Made by a program: the position numbers and the translations under genes. From Atlantibacter sp032062175 (GTDB lineage: Bacteria; Pseudomonadota; Gammaproteobacteria; Enterobacterales; Enterobacteriaceae), in NCBI RefSeq assembly GCF_032062175.1, contig NZ_DAMBQK010000009.1, positions 90,324-154,323 on the forward strand: a stretch of 64,000 bases of DNA, read 5' to 3'. Shown here piece by piece: positions 52,196-59,550 of this stretch. Numbering within the stretch: position 1 is the first letter of the stretch; each line of letters starts with the position of its first letter. Under the pieces are notes generated by a model. That model searched no databases. It was not told the origin of the DNA and worked only from the letters and a program-made list of their open reading frames with translations.

Positions 52196-52966
52196 TTACA
52201 GCGCATCGAGATAACGCCCCGGGGTTTGGCCCAATCCCTTTTTGAACATGGTGATAAACGCGGTTGTCGAGTCGTAACCCAGCCCCTGCGCCACCTGTTG
52301 AACGTTCTTGCCATCCACCAGCATGTGCAGCGCCTGAATAAGCTGTAGCTGGTGACGCCAGCGCCGGTAATTCAGGCCGGTTTCTTTGACGATCAGGCGC
52401 GATAAGTTACGTTCGCTCATGGCTAATTGCGATGCCCACTCGGCAAGCGTGCGGTTTTGCTGGGGATGGGCGGCCATAAAATTCACCATCATGCGGATTT
52501 TAGGATGCGCAGAAACCGGCAGCCGCAGCGGCTCGACGGGCAAGCCCGGTAATTCGTCAAATAACACCTGCACCAGCCGATCTCGCTGGGGGTTACGCGT
52601 CTGACACTCCGCCAGTTTTAAGATCAATTCGCGGATAAACGGCGTGACTTTTAGCGTGCAGCACTGCTCGGGCATCGCCAGCGCGCCCGGCTCAATAAAC
52701 AAAAAACACAGCCGGGCATTGGCCGTGGCGCGGTTATGATGCGGCATGGCGCCCGGGATCCAGACGGCGTATTGCGGCGGCACCATCCACATTGCCGCGG
52801 CTACTTCGCAGGTTATGCCGCCGTGCAACGCCAGGATTAGCTGCCCTTTACGATGATGATGAAGCGGAATTTCTTGCTCGTGCGCGGTAACCCGTACCCG
52901 AAAGGCCACGGCGTCATCGTCGTGTTCGTCAGGGTGATAACCGTCAAGGCTTAAGGGCTGCTCCAT
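52196..52966 (-). CDS. nimR: NimR, AraC-family regulator of the nimT transporter
   Basis: 256 residues. N-terminal cupin-like domain (IPLHHHRKGQLILALHG...PPQYAVWIP) and a C-terminal double helix-turn-helix (about 160-250) with LGYDSTTAFITMFKKGLGQTPGRYL. In E. coli NimR (YeaM) represses divergent nimT and confers sensitivity control to 2-nitroimidazole. It is some 15 residues shorter at the N-terminus than E. coli; no clear ribosome site precedes the ATG at 52966, so a non-ATG upstream start cannot be excluded. Confidence 0.92.
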   Translation of the reverse strand: MEQPLSLDGYHPDEHDDDAVAFRVRVTAHEQEIPLHHHRKGQLILALHGGITCEVAAAMWMVPPQYAVWIPGAMPHHNRATANARLCFLFIEPGALAMPEQCCTLKVTPFIRELILKLAECQTRNPQRDRLVQVLFDELPGLPVEPLRLPVSAHPKIRMMVNFMAAHPQQNRTLAEWASQLAMSERNLSRLIVKETGLNYRRWRHQLQLIQALHMLVDGKNVQQVAQGLGYDSTTAFITMFKKGLGQTPGRYLDAL

Positions 52967-52974
52967 GATGTTGT

Positions 52975-53017
52975 CCGAATTTAGCGATAATCTGGCATTC
53001 TAGCTTGATTCATTCGG
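52975..53017. promoter_or_regulatory. Candidate NimR operator in the nimR-nimT gap
   Basis: CCGAAT and ATTCGG form a 6-bp inverted repeat 31 bp apart in the 99-bp gap between the divergent genes. NimR binds this spacer in E. coli, but these exact half-sites are my suggestion. Confidence 0.4.
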
Positions 53018-53065
53018 TCGTTATACCCGTTAACCTTTACGCCCCTCAGGCACAAAGAGATGACT

Positions 53066-54250
53066 ATGACGATTTCCACTCCATCACGCGGCCAGACGCT
53101 GCTGATGATAAGCGGCCTGCTAATCATTGCCGCCACCCTGCGCGTCACCTTTACCGGCGCGGCGCCGCTGCTGGATATGATCCGCGCCAGTTACGCGCTC
53201 ACCACGGCCCAGACCGGGCTGTTAACCACCCTGCCGCTGCTGGCGTTTGCGGTCGTTTCGCCGCTGGTTGCCGGCATTGCCCGGCGCTACGGCATGGAAC
53301 GCAGCCTGGCAGGTGCGATGCTGCTGATGTGCTTCGGCATTGCAGTACGTTCGCTCGAGGGCAGCATCTGGCTGTTTACCGGCACAGCCATTATCGGCTG
53401 CGCTATCGCGCTGGGTAATGTGCTGTTGCCGGGATTGATTAAACGTGATTTTCCCGGCCAGGTAGCGCGCCTTACCGGGGCGTATTCACTGACGATGGGT
53501 ACCGCGGCGGCGCTGGGCTCCGCGCTGGTGGTGCCCGTGGCTGACGCCGGATTCGGCTGGCGCGGCGCGTTGTTAAGCGTGATGATTTTCCCGCTGCTCG
53601 CCTTGCTGGTGTGGTTGACGCAGTGCCGCCGCCGCGTCTCAGCCAACGTGACCGGCTCAGGCGCGTTGCGTCAGCAATCCCTGTGGCGGTCGGCGCGGGC
53701 ATGGCAGGTGACACTGTTTTTAGGGCTAAACTCGCTGGTCTATTACGTGATCATTGGCTGGCTGCCGTCGATTCTTATCAGCCACGGCTACAGCGAAGCC
53801 CACGCCGGTTCATTGCACGGCCTGCTGCAACTGGCAACTGCCGCACCGGGGATCCTCATCCCACTCTTGTTATATCGCCTTAACGATCACCGGGGGATTG
53901 CGGTACTGGTGTGTCTGATGTGCGCATTAAGCGCGCTGGGTCTGTGGCTGAACCCCGGATACGCCAGCCTGTGGGTGGTTATTTTTGGGCTTGGCTCTGG
54001 TGCCACCATGATTTTGGGGCTGACGTTTATCGGCCTGCGTTCCGGTTCAGCGCACCAGGCGGCGGCGCTTTCCGGGATGGCGCAATCGGTAGGCTATTTA
54101 TTAGCGGCCTGTGGTCCGCCAGCGATGGGCAAAACGCATGACCTGAGCGGCGGATGGGGCCTACCGCTCGTGGCCGTGGCGCTAATCTCCGTTGCCATGG
54201 CCATAACGGGCGCACTGGCGGGCCGTGAAGGTGAAATCAGCCCGCATTAA
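53066..54250 (+). CDS. nimT: NimT, MFS-type 2-nitroimidazole exporter
   Basis: 394 residues with twelve hydrophobic spans, cyanate/CynX-like branch of the major facilitator superfamily, matching E. coli YeaN. It has the motifs GMERSLAGAMLL after the second span and LIKRDFPGQVARLTGAYSLTMG. It exports 2-nitroimidazole and perhaps related compounds under NimR control. ATGs at 53060 and 53066 compete; the second has AAGAG at better spacing. It ends 1 bp from the convergent amidotransferase-like gene. Confidence 0.93.
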   Translation: MTISTPSRGQTLLMISGLLIIAATLRVTFTGAAPLLDMIRASYALTTAQTGLLTTLPLLAFAVVSPLVAGIARRYGMERSLAGAMLLMCFGIAVRSLEGSIWLFTGTAIIGCAIALGNVLLPGLIKRDFPGQVARLTGAYSLTMGTAAALGSALVVPVADAGFGWRGALLSVMIFPLLALLVWLTQCRRRVSANVTGSGALRQQSLWRSARAWQVTLFLGLNSLVYYVIIGWLPSILISHGYSEAHAGSLHGLLQLATAAPGILIPLLLYRLNDHRGIAVLVCLMCALSALGLWLNPGYASLWVVIFGLGSGATMILGLTFIGLRSGSAHQAAALSGMAQSVGYLLAACGPPAMGKTHDLSGGWGLPLVAVALISVAMAITGALAGREGEISPH

Positions 54251-54251
54251 T

Positions 54252-54959
54252 TTACGGTTTGGCGGCGAACAATAACGCCTGAACCAGCGGCGCAGGTTTA
54301 CCGACCAGCGCCGCACGTTCATGTTGAAACAGCGTCGCGACAAAGAAGGGATGCATCACCAGTTCCACGGCCCGGATAGCGCCGTCATCATCCCATCCGG
54401 TCACTTTCAATGGCTGATCGGCCAGCGCCCGAGCAAACGCGTCTGATACACCATAATTGCAGTGATAACCTTCGACGATCTCGGTTTTGCCATAGGCTTT
54501 GGCAATCAGGGTGTTCGGGCGCAGTTCGATAGCGTCGGTTTTTTCCACCAGCGGGCACGTTAAAGGGGCAATCACCCTTCTGCCCTGCTGTGCCGTCTCT
54601 GCATGGGCGGCATCTTCCCATCCCATCACATTCCGCGCATATTCCACGATGGCATGCTGGAAACCGCCACAGGTACCCAGGAACGGAATACTGTTTTCGC
54701 GGGCGTAGCGAATGGTAAGCAGCGCGCCGTCTTCGTTTTGGTACGGGCTGGCAGGCACTACCCAAATTGCGTCGTACCCCACCAGGTCTTCACTACTTTT
54801 GATTTCTGTGGTGTGCAACCAGTCATAATCAACATCAAGGTTCAGCACGGCGGCGGCATCGTCAATCGCCAGCGGGATCGCTTTATGCGCCAAAACCGAA
54901 GCATTGTAATCGCCGACCAGCGCGATCCTGAGGGGAGTAGAAAGAGGGAATGTGTCCAT
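54252..54959 (-). CDS. Class I glutamine amidotransferase-like protein, CTP-synthase GATase type
   Basis: 235 residues that align with the C-terminal amidotransferase domain of CTP synthase, without its synthetase domain. The nucleophile elbow GTCGGFQ places Cys97. At the triad His-Pro-Glu of CTP synthase (FHPEF) this protein has FQHE: Gln212, His213, Glu214. The usual catalytic His is thus Gln, with a His one place later, so normal glutaminase activity is doubtful. Ribosome site AGGA before the ATG at 54959. Not found at this place in E. coli. Its role is unknown. Confidence 0.82.
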   Translation of the reverse strand: MDTFPLSTPLRIALVGDYNASVLAHKAIPLAIDDAAAVLNLDVDYDWLHTTEIKSSEDLVGYDAIWVVPASPYQNEDGALLTIRYARENSIPFLGTCGGFQHAIVEYARNVMGWEDAAHAETAQQGRRVIAPLTCPLVEKTDAIELRPNTLIAKAYGKTEIVEGYHCNYGVSDAFARALADQPLKVTGWDDDGAIRAVELVMHPFFVATLFQHERAALVGKPAPLVQALLFAAKP

Positions 54960-55135
54960 AAGAAATCCTGTGCAAGGAGGAAGGTAACTACACAAGGATC
55001 CTCACACTACAGATAGCCCATTGATTTTACAACACCCGATTCTGGCGGTTGCCGGAACTGTGCCCGGCGTTAAAAGCGCCGTAATATAGCGTGATAGAGG
55101 GTCAGCGCAGGCCATAACCCGGAAAAGGAGAGTTT

Positions 55136-55483
55136 ATGATTATCTGTAAACGTGTTTATGACGAGGCCCACAAGGACGACGGTTACCGGATACTGGTGGA
55201 TCGGTTGTGGCCCAGAGGGATTAAAAAAAGCGATTTGCTCCATGATGAGTGGAACAAGACTCTGGCTCCGTCCACCGCGCTACGCAAAGCGTTTCACAGC
55301 GAGGCCATCGATTACAACGAATTCACTCGCCGATACCGTGAAGAGTTATCTGCGCAACAGGATGAACTACGAATAGTCGCTGACCGCGCCCGCAACGGCA
55401 AAGTCACCCTGCTCTTTGGCGCGAAAAACAGCGAACAGAACCATGCGCGGGTCCTGGCCGACGTTTTAAAAGAAATGAAGTAA
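55136..55483 (+). CDS. yeaO: YeaO, DUF488 protein
   Basis: 115 residues starting MIICKRVYDEAHKDDGYRILVD. Conserved DUF488 motifs: RLWPRGIKK, W.K...PS..LRK.F (WNKTLAPSTALRKAF) and TLLFGAKN..QNHA. Matches E. coli YeaO. DUF488 proteins are small, cytoplasmic and uncharacterised. GGAGAG precedes the ATG. In E. coli yeaO follows yeaN directly; here the amidotransferase-like gene intervenes. Last gene of the yeaO-side block before the accessory stretch. Confidence 0.95.
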   Translation: MIICKRVYDEAHKDDGYRILVDRLWPRGIKKSDLLHDEWNKTLAPSTALRKAFHSEAIDYNEFTRRYREELSAQQDELRIVADRARNGKVTLLFGAKNSEQNHARVLADVLKEMK

Positions 55484-55550
55484 GCCAAAAGCAGAAAGGT
55501 TATTCGGGGGCATGGCCCGGCTGTTCAGCCGGGCTGCCTGGCACGCAGGA

Positions 55551-55820
55551 TTAATGTGCCGTCATTTTCTCCAGCCGATAACGCAGATCTTTGGTTGCAT
55601 TATTGATAGCGACGGTACGCAAATGGCGGTTGCAGATAAACCAAATCTCGTTTCGATCGTTCGATAAAATGTAAAATGCATCCGAGGTTTCGGAAGGATT
55701 GAAACAGCCAATGGCCCGGTAGGCGGTTTCCGCATTAAATCCGCTTTGTAGCGGAAATGGTCGCGGGCCATTCTCTAATTCGTGAATACGCACATAGAGC
55801 CCTTCTTCCATCCAAATCAT
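55551..55820 (-). CDS. Conserved enterobacterial hypothetical protein, 89 residues
   Basis: ATG at 55820, 7 bp after AGGAG; product begins MIWMEEGLYVRIHELENGPR. The sequence has a central SNDRNEIWFICNRHLRTV and ends RYRLEKMTAH. No signal, membrane span or catalytic motif; the composition suggests a small alpha/beta protein. I recall similar unnamed proteins in Klebsiella and Enterobacter but no function. It stands alone between yeaO and the BssS-like gene on the minus strand. Confidence 0.82.
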   Translation of the reverse strand: MIWMEEGLYVRIHELENGPRPFPLQSGFNAETAYRAIGCFNPSETSDAFYILSNDRNEIWFICNRHLRTVAINNATKDLRYRLEKMTAH

Positions 55821-55998
55821 TGTTATTCTCCTGAGGTCATCGCCTGAAAGAAGTATAAGCACAGGCTGGCGCTTTGTGCTGTGATGTAAAAAAGATATCT
55901 CTTTGTTGGTAAAGTTAAAACGCATGCCGAAAGCAACAATGCGCCCTTTTGCAGGAAGCACAGCAGAGGCTTTTACAAAGGAAGGGATTTATTGACGA

Positions 55999-56022
55999 AC
56001 GGGAAGCGAAGCGCCTTCCCGT
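55999..56022 (-). terminator. Hairpin after the BssS-like gene
   Basis: Perfect 8-bp stem ACGGGAAG / CTTCCCGT with an 8-nt loop, 12 bp past the stop at 56034. Weak T content after it on the minus strand. Confidence 0.6.
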
Positions 56023-56033
56023 ATGACGCCAGG

Positions 56034-56276
56034 TTAAATGGCGATCTTCTGGAATTCACTGTCTTCACAATGTGCGACATAACGCTGTAAATCATAAATC
56101 AGGCTTTTGGCCATTGAAGGCGTCATGGAGAAAAAAGGCGAATCAAACGTGGTCGCGTTCAGATTATATGAAGAGGTGCAATAGCCTATTTTAAAGACTA
56201 AGACATTTTGATCCGATTTGGGCCCAACCTGCCAGCCGATGACGGGAAACACAGGAAAATCATTATCGCTGTTCAT
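56034..56276 (-). CDS. BssS-like biofilm regulator family protein
   Basis: 80 residues starting MNSDNDFPVFPVIGWQVGPK behind AAGGGAA. It resembles E. coli BssS (HPLVGWDI..., L.L.Y segment, then a helix before SGDF): here FPVIGWQV, VFKIGYCTSS, then MAKSLIYDLQRYVAH and DSEF. BssS affects biofilm formation through signal and indole-linked regulation; how is unclear. The similarity is modest, so the family call is tentative. AT-richer than the core genes around it. Confidence 0.62.
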   Translation of the reverse strand: MNSDNDFPVFPVIGWQVGPKSDQNVLVFKIGYCTSSYNLNATTFDSPFFSMTPSMAKSLIYDLQRYVAHCEDSEFQKIAI

Positions 56277-56435
56277 TCTTATTCCCTTATGACTTGTGTG
56301 ATTATCCGAGAATAGCACTGCTTAATCGGACTCACTAGCCGATACTGAGTTAAATTTTTCATTAGCATTCACAATTAGGATTAACCTGAAAGTCCACCCA
56401 ATATATATACTTAAATTAAATTTTTTTAATTTTGA

Positions 56436-56490
56436 GTGAGAGAATATATTGCTGTATTAATAATGAGTTACCAACAAAATATATTCTCAC
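56436..56490. repeat. Inverted repeat in the msgA upstream region
   Basis: GTGAGAGAATATATT (56436-56450) and AATATATTCTCAC (56478-56490) are inverted copies, differing by one GA insertion, around a 27-nt loop. No T run follows. It could be a protein-binding site or an RNA stem. Confidence 0.6.
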
Positions 56491-56630
56491 ATCCTTTAAT
56501 TCTATTTCACATAATATCATAAAGAAATCAAAACCCCTGCGAAATGAAAGATGTGATTTCAGGGTGCTTCAATAAAGAATAGTGTGCGGTTTTCCTCGCA
56601 TAATTTTGCGCTCAGCCCTGTTGTCACCGC

Positions 56631-56642
56631 CCGTTTAAACGG
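56631..56642. promoter_or_regulatory. Perfect 12-bp palindrome before msgA
   Basis: CCGTTTAAACGG, seven bases upstream of the LexA box. It may be an additional operator for msgA. It contains GTTTA, as PhoP boxes do, but a second half-site at the right spacing is missing. Confidence 0.4.
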
Positions 56643-56648
56643 CTAACA

Positions 56649-56668
56649 TACTGTACAAACACACAGTA
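56649..56668 (+). promoter_or_regulatory. LexA box of msgA
   Basis: TACTGTACAAACACACAGTA has both perfect half-sites TACTG and CAGTA with a 10-bp spacer, 14 bp before the msgA ATG. DinI-family genes are typically SOS-controlled. Confidence 0.92.
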
Positions 56669-56682
56669 ATCTTGAGGTAGTT

Positions 56683-56922
56683 ATGTTCGTCGAACTGGTT
56701 TACGACAAGCGCAATGTGGCGGGCTTGCCTGGCGCACAAGAGATCATCCTCGCGGAGTTAACGCGCCGCGTACACAGAATTTTTCCCGATGCGGAAGTGA
56801 AGGTTAAACCTATGCAGGCGAACGGGCTTAACAGCGATGCCAGCAAAAACGATCGCGAAAAGCTAAACCGCATGCTGGAAGAGATGTTCGACGAATCGGA
56901 TATGTGGCTGGTGGCCGAGTAG
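56683..56922 (+). CDS. msgA: MsgA, DinI-like protein
   Basis: 79 residues starting MFVELVYDKRNVAGLPGA and ending ESDMWLVAE. It is close to Salmonella MsgA, a DinI-family protein linked to survival in macrophages, and has the DinI layout of two strands and two helices with an acidic C-terminal helix (EKLNRMLEEMFDESD) that in DinI contacts RecA. E. coli K-12 has no copy here. GAGG precedes the ATG. The perfect LexA box predicts DNA-damage induction. A weak hairpin at 56964-56984 may end it. Confidence 0.9.
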   Translation: MFVELVYDKRNVAGLPGAQEIILAELTRRVHRIFPDAEVKVKPMQANGLNSDASKNDREKLNRMLEEMFDESDMWLVAE

Positions 56923-57016
56923 CCTTGTAGCCGCGTGGCGGGATGGTAATAATCCGCCATTAAACGGGAGCGCGAGGTTCCCGTATTGTTTGTGCTGTAG
57001 CGTGATCGACAGGCCA

Positions 57017-57427
57017 CTATACCTGCTCAACCAGCGGGTAAAACTGGGTATTTTCGCGCTGCATCCGTTCATGCACTTTGCGCAGCACCGTATTGGCGTC
57101 GCGGCGAAAATCCTCATCATGACCCGTTATTTTACTCGCCGTGTTCCAGCGGCGGGAAAACATCTCATACTCCACGACAATATCAGCCATTTCACGCTGG
57201 AATTGCAGGCTCATTCTTTTCAGCTTTTGGTCTTCAACCTTTTCCAGGTAAGGGTATAAAAACTGATCTTCCGCCGATAAATGCACTTTGATTACCGAAC
57301 TCATACTCACCACGGTTTGCGCAATTTCCTGAGCGTTATCAGTGATCCCCCTACGGCTATACTCGCGGAGTTGATTTATTTTTTGAATAATCTCGTTATG
57401 CTGGCTTTTCATTTTATCGATATTCAC
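57017..57427 (-). CDS. Hemerythrin HHE-domain protein
   Basis: 136 residues, GTG start at 57427 behind AAGGA. Four-helix pattern with candidate iron ligands His10 (KSQHNE), His49 and Glu53 (HLSAE), His103 (TGHDED) and His119/Glu120 (KVHERM). HHE proteins bind a di-iron site and oxygen or nitric oxide, or control iron-linked repair; which applies here is unknown. No signal peptide, so it is cytoplasmic. It stands alone between msgA and a small membrane protein. Confidence 0.85.
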   Translation of the reverse strand: MNIDKMKSQHNEIIQKINQLREYSRRGITDNAQEIAQTVVSMSSVIKVHLSAEDQFLYPYLEKVEDQKLKRMSLQFQREMADIVVEYEMFSRRWNTASKITGHDEDFRRDANTVLRKVHERMQRENTQFYPLVEQV

Positions 57428-57530
57428 AGGCTGATCCTTTTATTGCCTCACCGCTTTTAAGATACATCTTAAATACATATTTAGCGAGAAGCAATCAATG
57501 CAGGAATTTATTAAATACCGATAATTTCGT

Positions 57531-57782
57531 TTATGTAAAAAATATATATACCACTAGCACAATTAAACTTAAAAATATTGGGCCAGTGGCAAAAGCCCAA
57601 ATGTTTTTATCCTGTTCAGCGCGAATATCATGAAAGCGTTTTAGTGCGGCTTGCGAGGTTGCCGCCTCCACTTCTTCAAACTCTTTTTGGTAACCCTGCT
57701 TCAGCCAGCCCGCATGGGCGGATGCGTCCTTCTCAACTGCAACGACCTTGCCCGCTTTCGAGTAGAAAAAGTAAATCGCCAT
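57531..57782 (-). CDS. Small tail-anchored membrane protein, 83 residues
   Basis: ATG at 57782 behind AAGGGG at 9-bp spacing; begins MAIYFFYSKAGKVVAVEKDA. A soluble part rich in Glu, Gln and Lys is followed by one C-terminal membrane span (about 62-82, ATGPIFLSLIVLVVYIFF). Such an order suggests an inner-membrane tail anchor facing the cytoplasm. I do not recognise the family. It is on the same strand as the hemerythrin gene but 104 bp upstream of it. Confidence 0.75.
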   Translation of the reverse strand: MAIYFFYSKAGKVVAVEKDASAHAGWLKQGYQKEFEEVEAATSQAALKRFHDIRAEQDKNIWAFATGPIFLSLIVLVVYIFFT

Positions 57783-57871
57783 CGCAAACAACCCCTTATG
57801 TGGTATCTCAACCACTCTACTCTGCCGCTATCCTTACTCTCAATGATAAATAGCAATAAAGGTGATCGGAG

Positions 57872-58135
57872 ATGAATAACATAACGCAGGAACGGTTAAT
57901 GGCGCTGGCGGCGGGTGAAGGCGGAACGCAGGAAGAGTCCGCCAGTATGGCAAAAGCACTGTTACAGGCCAGGCGGCAGATTGCCCTGCTGGCGGAGCAA
58001 CTGACGGCGCAGATCCGCCTGCCGGTTTGTAGCGCCAGCCCGGTATGCGAAATCGAAGCGGGCTATGCGGCGGGGGTAAATGACTGCAAAGAAGCCATTC
58101 GACGGGCGGGTTATCCGATTGACGGCGATGAATAA
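57872..58135 (+). CDS. Small phage-like protein, 87 residues
   Basis: ATG at 57872 preceded by AAGGTGAT and GGAG; begins MNNITQERLMALAAGEGG. A helical first half (ASMAKALLQARRQIALLAEQL) is followed by a short region with three Cys residues (VCSASPVCE, NDCKEA) and GYAAGVNDCKEAI. The last pattern is common in small accessory proteins of lambdoid phages, so this may be a prophage remnant beside icd, a known phage integration gene. Function unknown. It ends at a terminator shared with icd. Confidence 0.7.
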   Translation: MNNITQERLMALAAGEGGTQEESASMAKALLQARRQIALLAEQLTAQIRLPVCSASPVCEIEAGYAAGVNDCKEAIRRAGYPIDGDE

Positions 58136-58165
58136 AAAACGGGAGCACTCAGGCTCCCGTTTTAG
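58133..58165. terminator. Bidirectional terminator at the end of icd
   Basis: AAAACGGGAGC / GCTCCCGTTTT stem with a short loop, with A and T runs on both sides. It ends icd (minus) and the 87-residue gene (plus). Confidence 0.9.
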
Positions 58166-58181
58166 TTTCAGCGTTAACGGA

Positions 58182-59432
58182 TTACATGTTCGCGATAATC
58201 GCGTCACCAAACTCTGAGCATTTCAGCAGTTTAGCGCCTTCCATCAGACGTTCGAAATCATAAGTCACGGTTTTGGCGTTAATTGCGCCTTCCATGCCTT
58301 TAACGATCAGGTCTGCGGCTTCGAACCATTCCATGTGACGCAGCATCATTTCAGCGGACAGGATGATAGAACCTGGGTTCACTTTATCCTGGCCTGCGTA
58401 TTTCGGCGCGGTGCCGTGGGTTGCTTCGAACAGGGCGCACTCGTCGCCGATGTTGGCACCCGGTGCGATACCGATACCGCCAACCTGTGCTGCCAGGGCG
58501 TCGGAGATATAGTCGCCGTTCAGGTTCATACAGGCAATGACATCGTACTCAGCCGGACGCAGCAGGATCTGCTGGAGGAACGCATCGGCGATCACGTCTT
58601 TAACGATAATGTCTTTACCGGTGTTCGGGTTCTTGATTTTCACCCACGGGCCGCCGTCGATCAGTTCACCGCCGAACTCTTCACGCGCCAGCTGGTAGCC
58701 CCAGTCTTTAAATGCGCCTTCGGTGAACTTCATGATGTTGCCTTTGTGAACCAGCGTCACGGATTCACGCTCGTTGGTGATCGCGTATTCGATAGCCGCG
58801 CGAACCAGACGTTTGGTGCCTTCTTCAGAGCACGGCTTGATGCCGATACCGCAATGTTCCGGGAAGCGAATTTTCTTCACGCCCATTTCATCACGCAGGA
58901 ATTTGATCACTTTATCCGCTTCAGCGCTGTCGGCTTTCCACTCGATACCGGCATAGATGTCTTCAGAGTTTTCACGGAAGATCACCATGTCGGTCAGTTC
59001 CGGGTGTTTCACCGGGCTCGGAGTGCCCTGGTAGTAACGCACCGGGCGCAGACACACATACAGATCCAGCTCCTGACGCAGGGCCACGTTCAGAGAACGG
59101 ATGCCGCCGCCAACAGGCGTGGTCAGAGGGCCTTTAATCGCCACGCGGTAATCGCGGATAAGATCGAGAGTTTCTTTCGGCAGCCAGACGTCCTGGCCAT
59201 AAAGCTGGGTGGATTTCTCACCGGTGTAGATTTCCATCCAGGAAATTTTTCGCTCGCCTTTGTAGGCTTTCTCAACAGCGGCATCAACCACTTTCAGCAT
59301 AGCCGGAGTCACGTCAACACCGATGCCATCACCTTCAATGAACGGGATAATCGGATTGTTAGGCACAGACAGTTTGCCGTTTTCTACCGTGATCTTTTTA
59401 CCTTCGGCCGGAACAACTACTTTGCTTTCCAT
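58182..59432 (-). CDS. icd: Isocitrate dehydrogenase (NADP)
   Basis: 416 residues, the E. coli length. The phosphorylatable serine (Ser113) lies in GGGIRSLNVALRQ, and the substrate and metal Asp residues are in the GD.ISD region. The TCA cycle step isocitrate to 2-oxoglutarate, switched off by AceK phosphorylation during growth on acetate. Its 3' end is a known integration site for lambdoid elements such as e14; here the end is intact (DAIIANM) and not duplicated. Divergent from rluE. Confidence 0.99.
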   Translation of the reverse strand: MESKVVVPAEGKKITVENGKLSVPNNPIIPFIEGDGIGVDVTPAMLKVVDAAVEKAYKGERKISWMEIYTGEKSTQLYGQDVWLPKETLDLIRDYRVAIKGPLTTPVGGGIRSLNVALRQELDLYVCLRPVRYYQGTPSPVKHPELTDMVIFRENSEDIYAGIEWKADSAEADKVIKFLRDEMGVKKIRFPEHCGIGIKPCSEEGTKRLVRAAIEYAITNERESVTLVHKGNIMKFTEGAFKDWGYQLAREEFGGELIDGGPWVKIKNPNTGKDIIVKDVIADAFLQQILLRPAEYDVIACMNLNGDYISDALAAQVGGIGIAPGANIGDECALFEATHGTAPKYAGQDKVNPGSIILSAEMMLRHMEWFEAADLIVKGMEGAINAKTVTYDFERLMEGAKLLKCSEFGDAIIANM

Positions 59433-59544
59433 TCACCTCTCCTTCGAGCGCTTAGGGTGGATACGCATTTTTGTTAATGATTTGTAATAGGCGGGTCAAT
59501 ACTACCTGAATGTTTTGTCCCATGCTATGCCCTTATGATTCCGT

Positions 59545-59550
59545 TATAAT
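59545..59550 (+). promoter_or_regulatory. Consensus -10 hexamer overlapping the rluE start
   Basis: TATAAT at 59545-59550 runs into the ATG at 59549. If it is the true -10, transcription begins near 59557 and translation must begin at the ATG at 59579. No good -35 is visible. Confidence 0.55.

Larger units (their letters stand above)
56277..56682. other. AT-rich gap before msgA
   Basis: 406 bp, gene-free. It contains a long inverted repeat at 56436-56490, a 12-bp perfect palindrome at 56631-56642 and the LexA box at 56649-56668. Base composition is much more AT-rich than in the flanking core genes, typical of DNA silenced by H-NS in enterobacteria (inference). Confidence 0.65.

Noticed and set aside
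56600..56660. PhoP box upstream of msgA
   Set aside because: GTTTA occurs within the palindrome, but no second half-site lies at 11-bp periodicity, so the match fails the direct-repeat rule.
57500..58182. Prophage integrated in icd
   Set aside because: The icd 3' end is intact, no integrase is seen, and no duplicated icd end is present. Only one small phage-like gene is found.
58335..59477. Open frame of 380 codons antisense to icd
   Set aside because: A shadow of icd. The amino acid make-up is unnatural for a real protein, and icd itself is certain.
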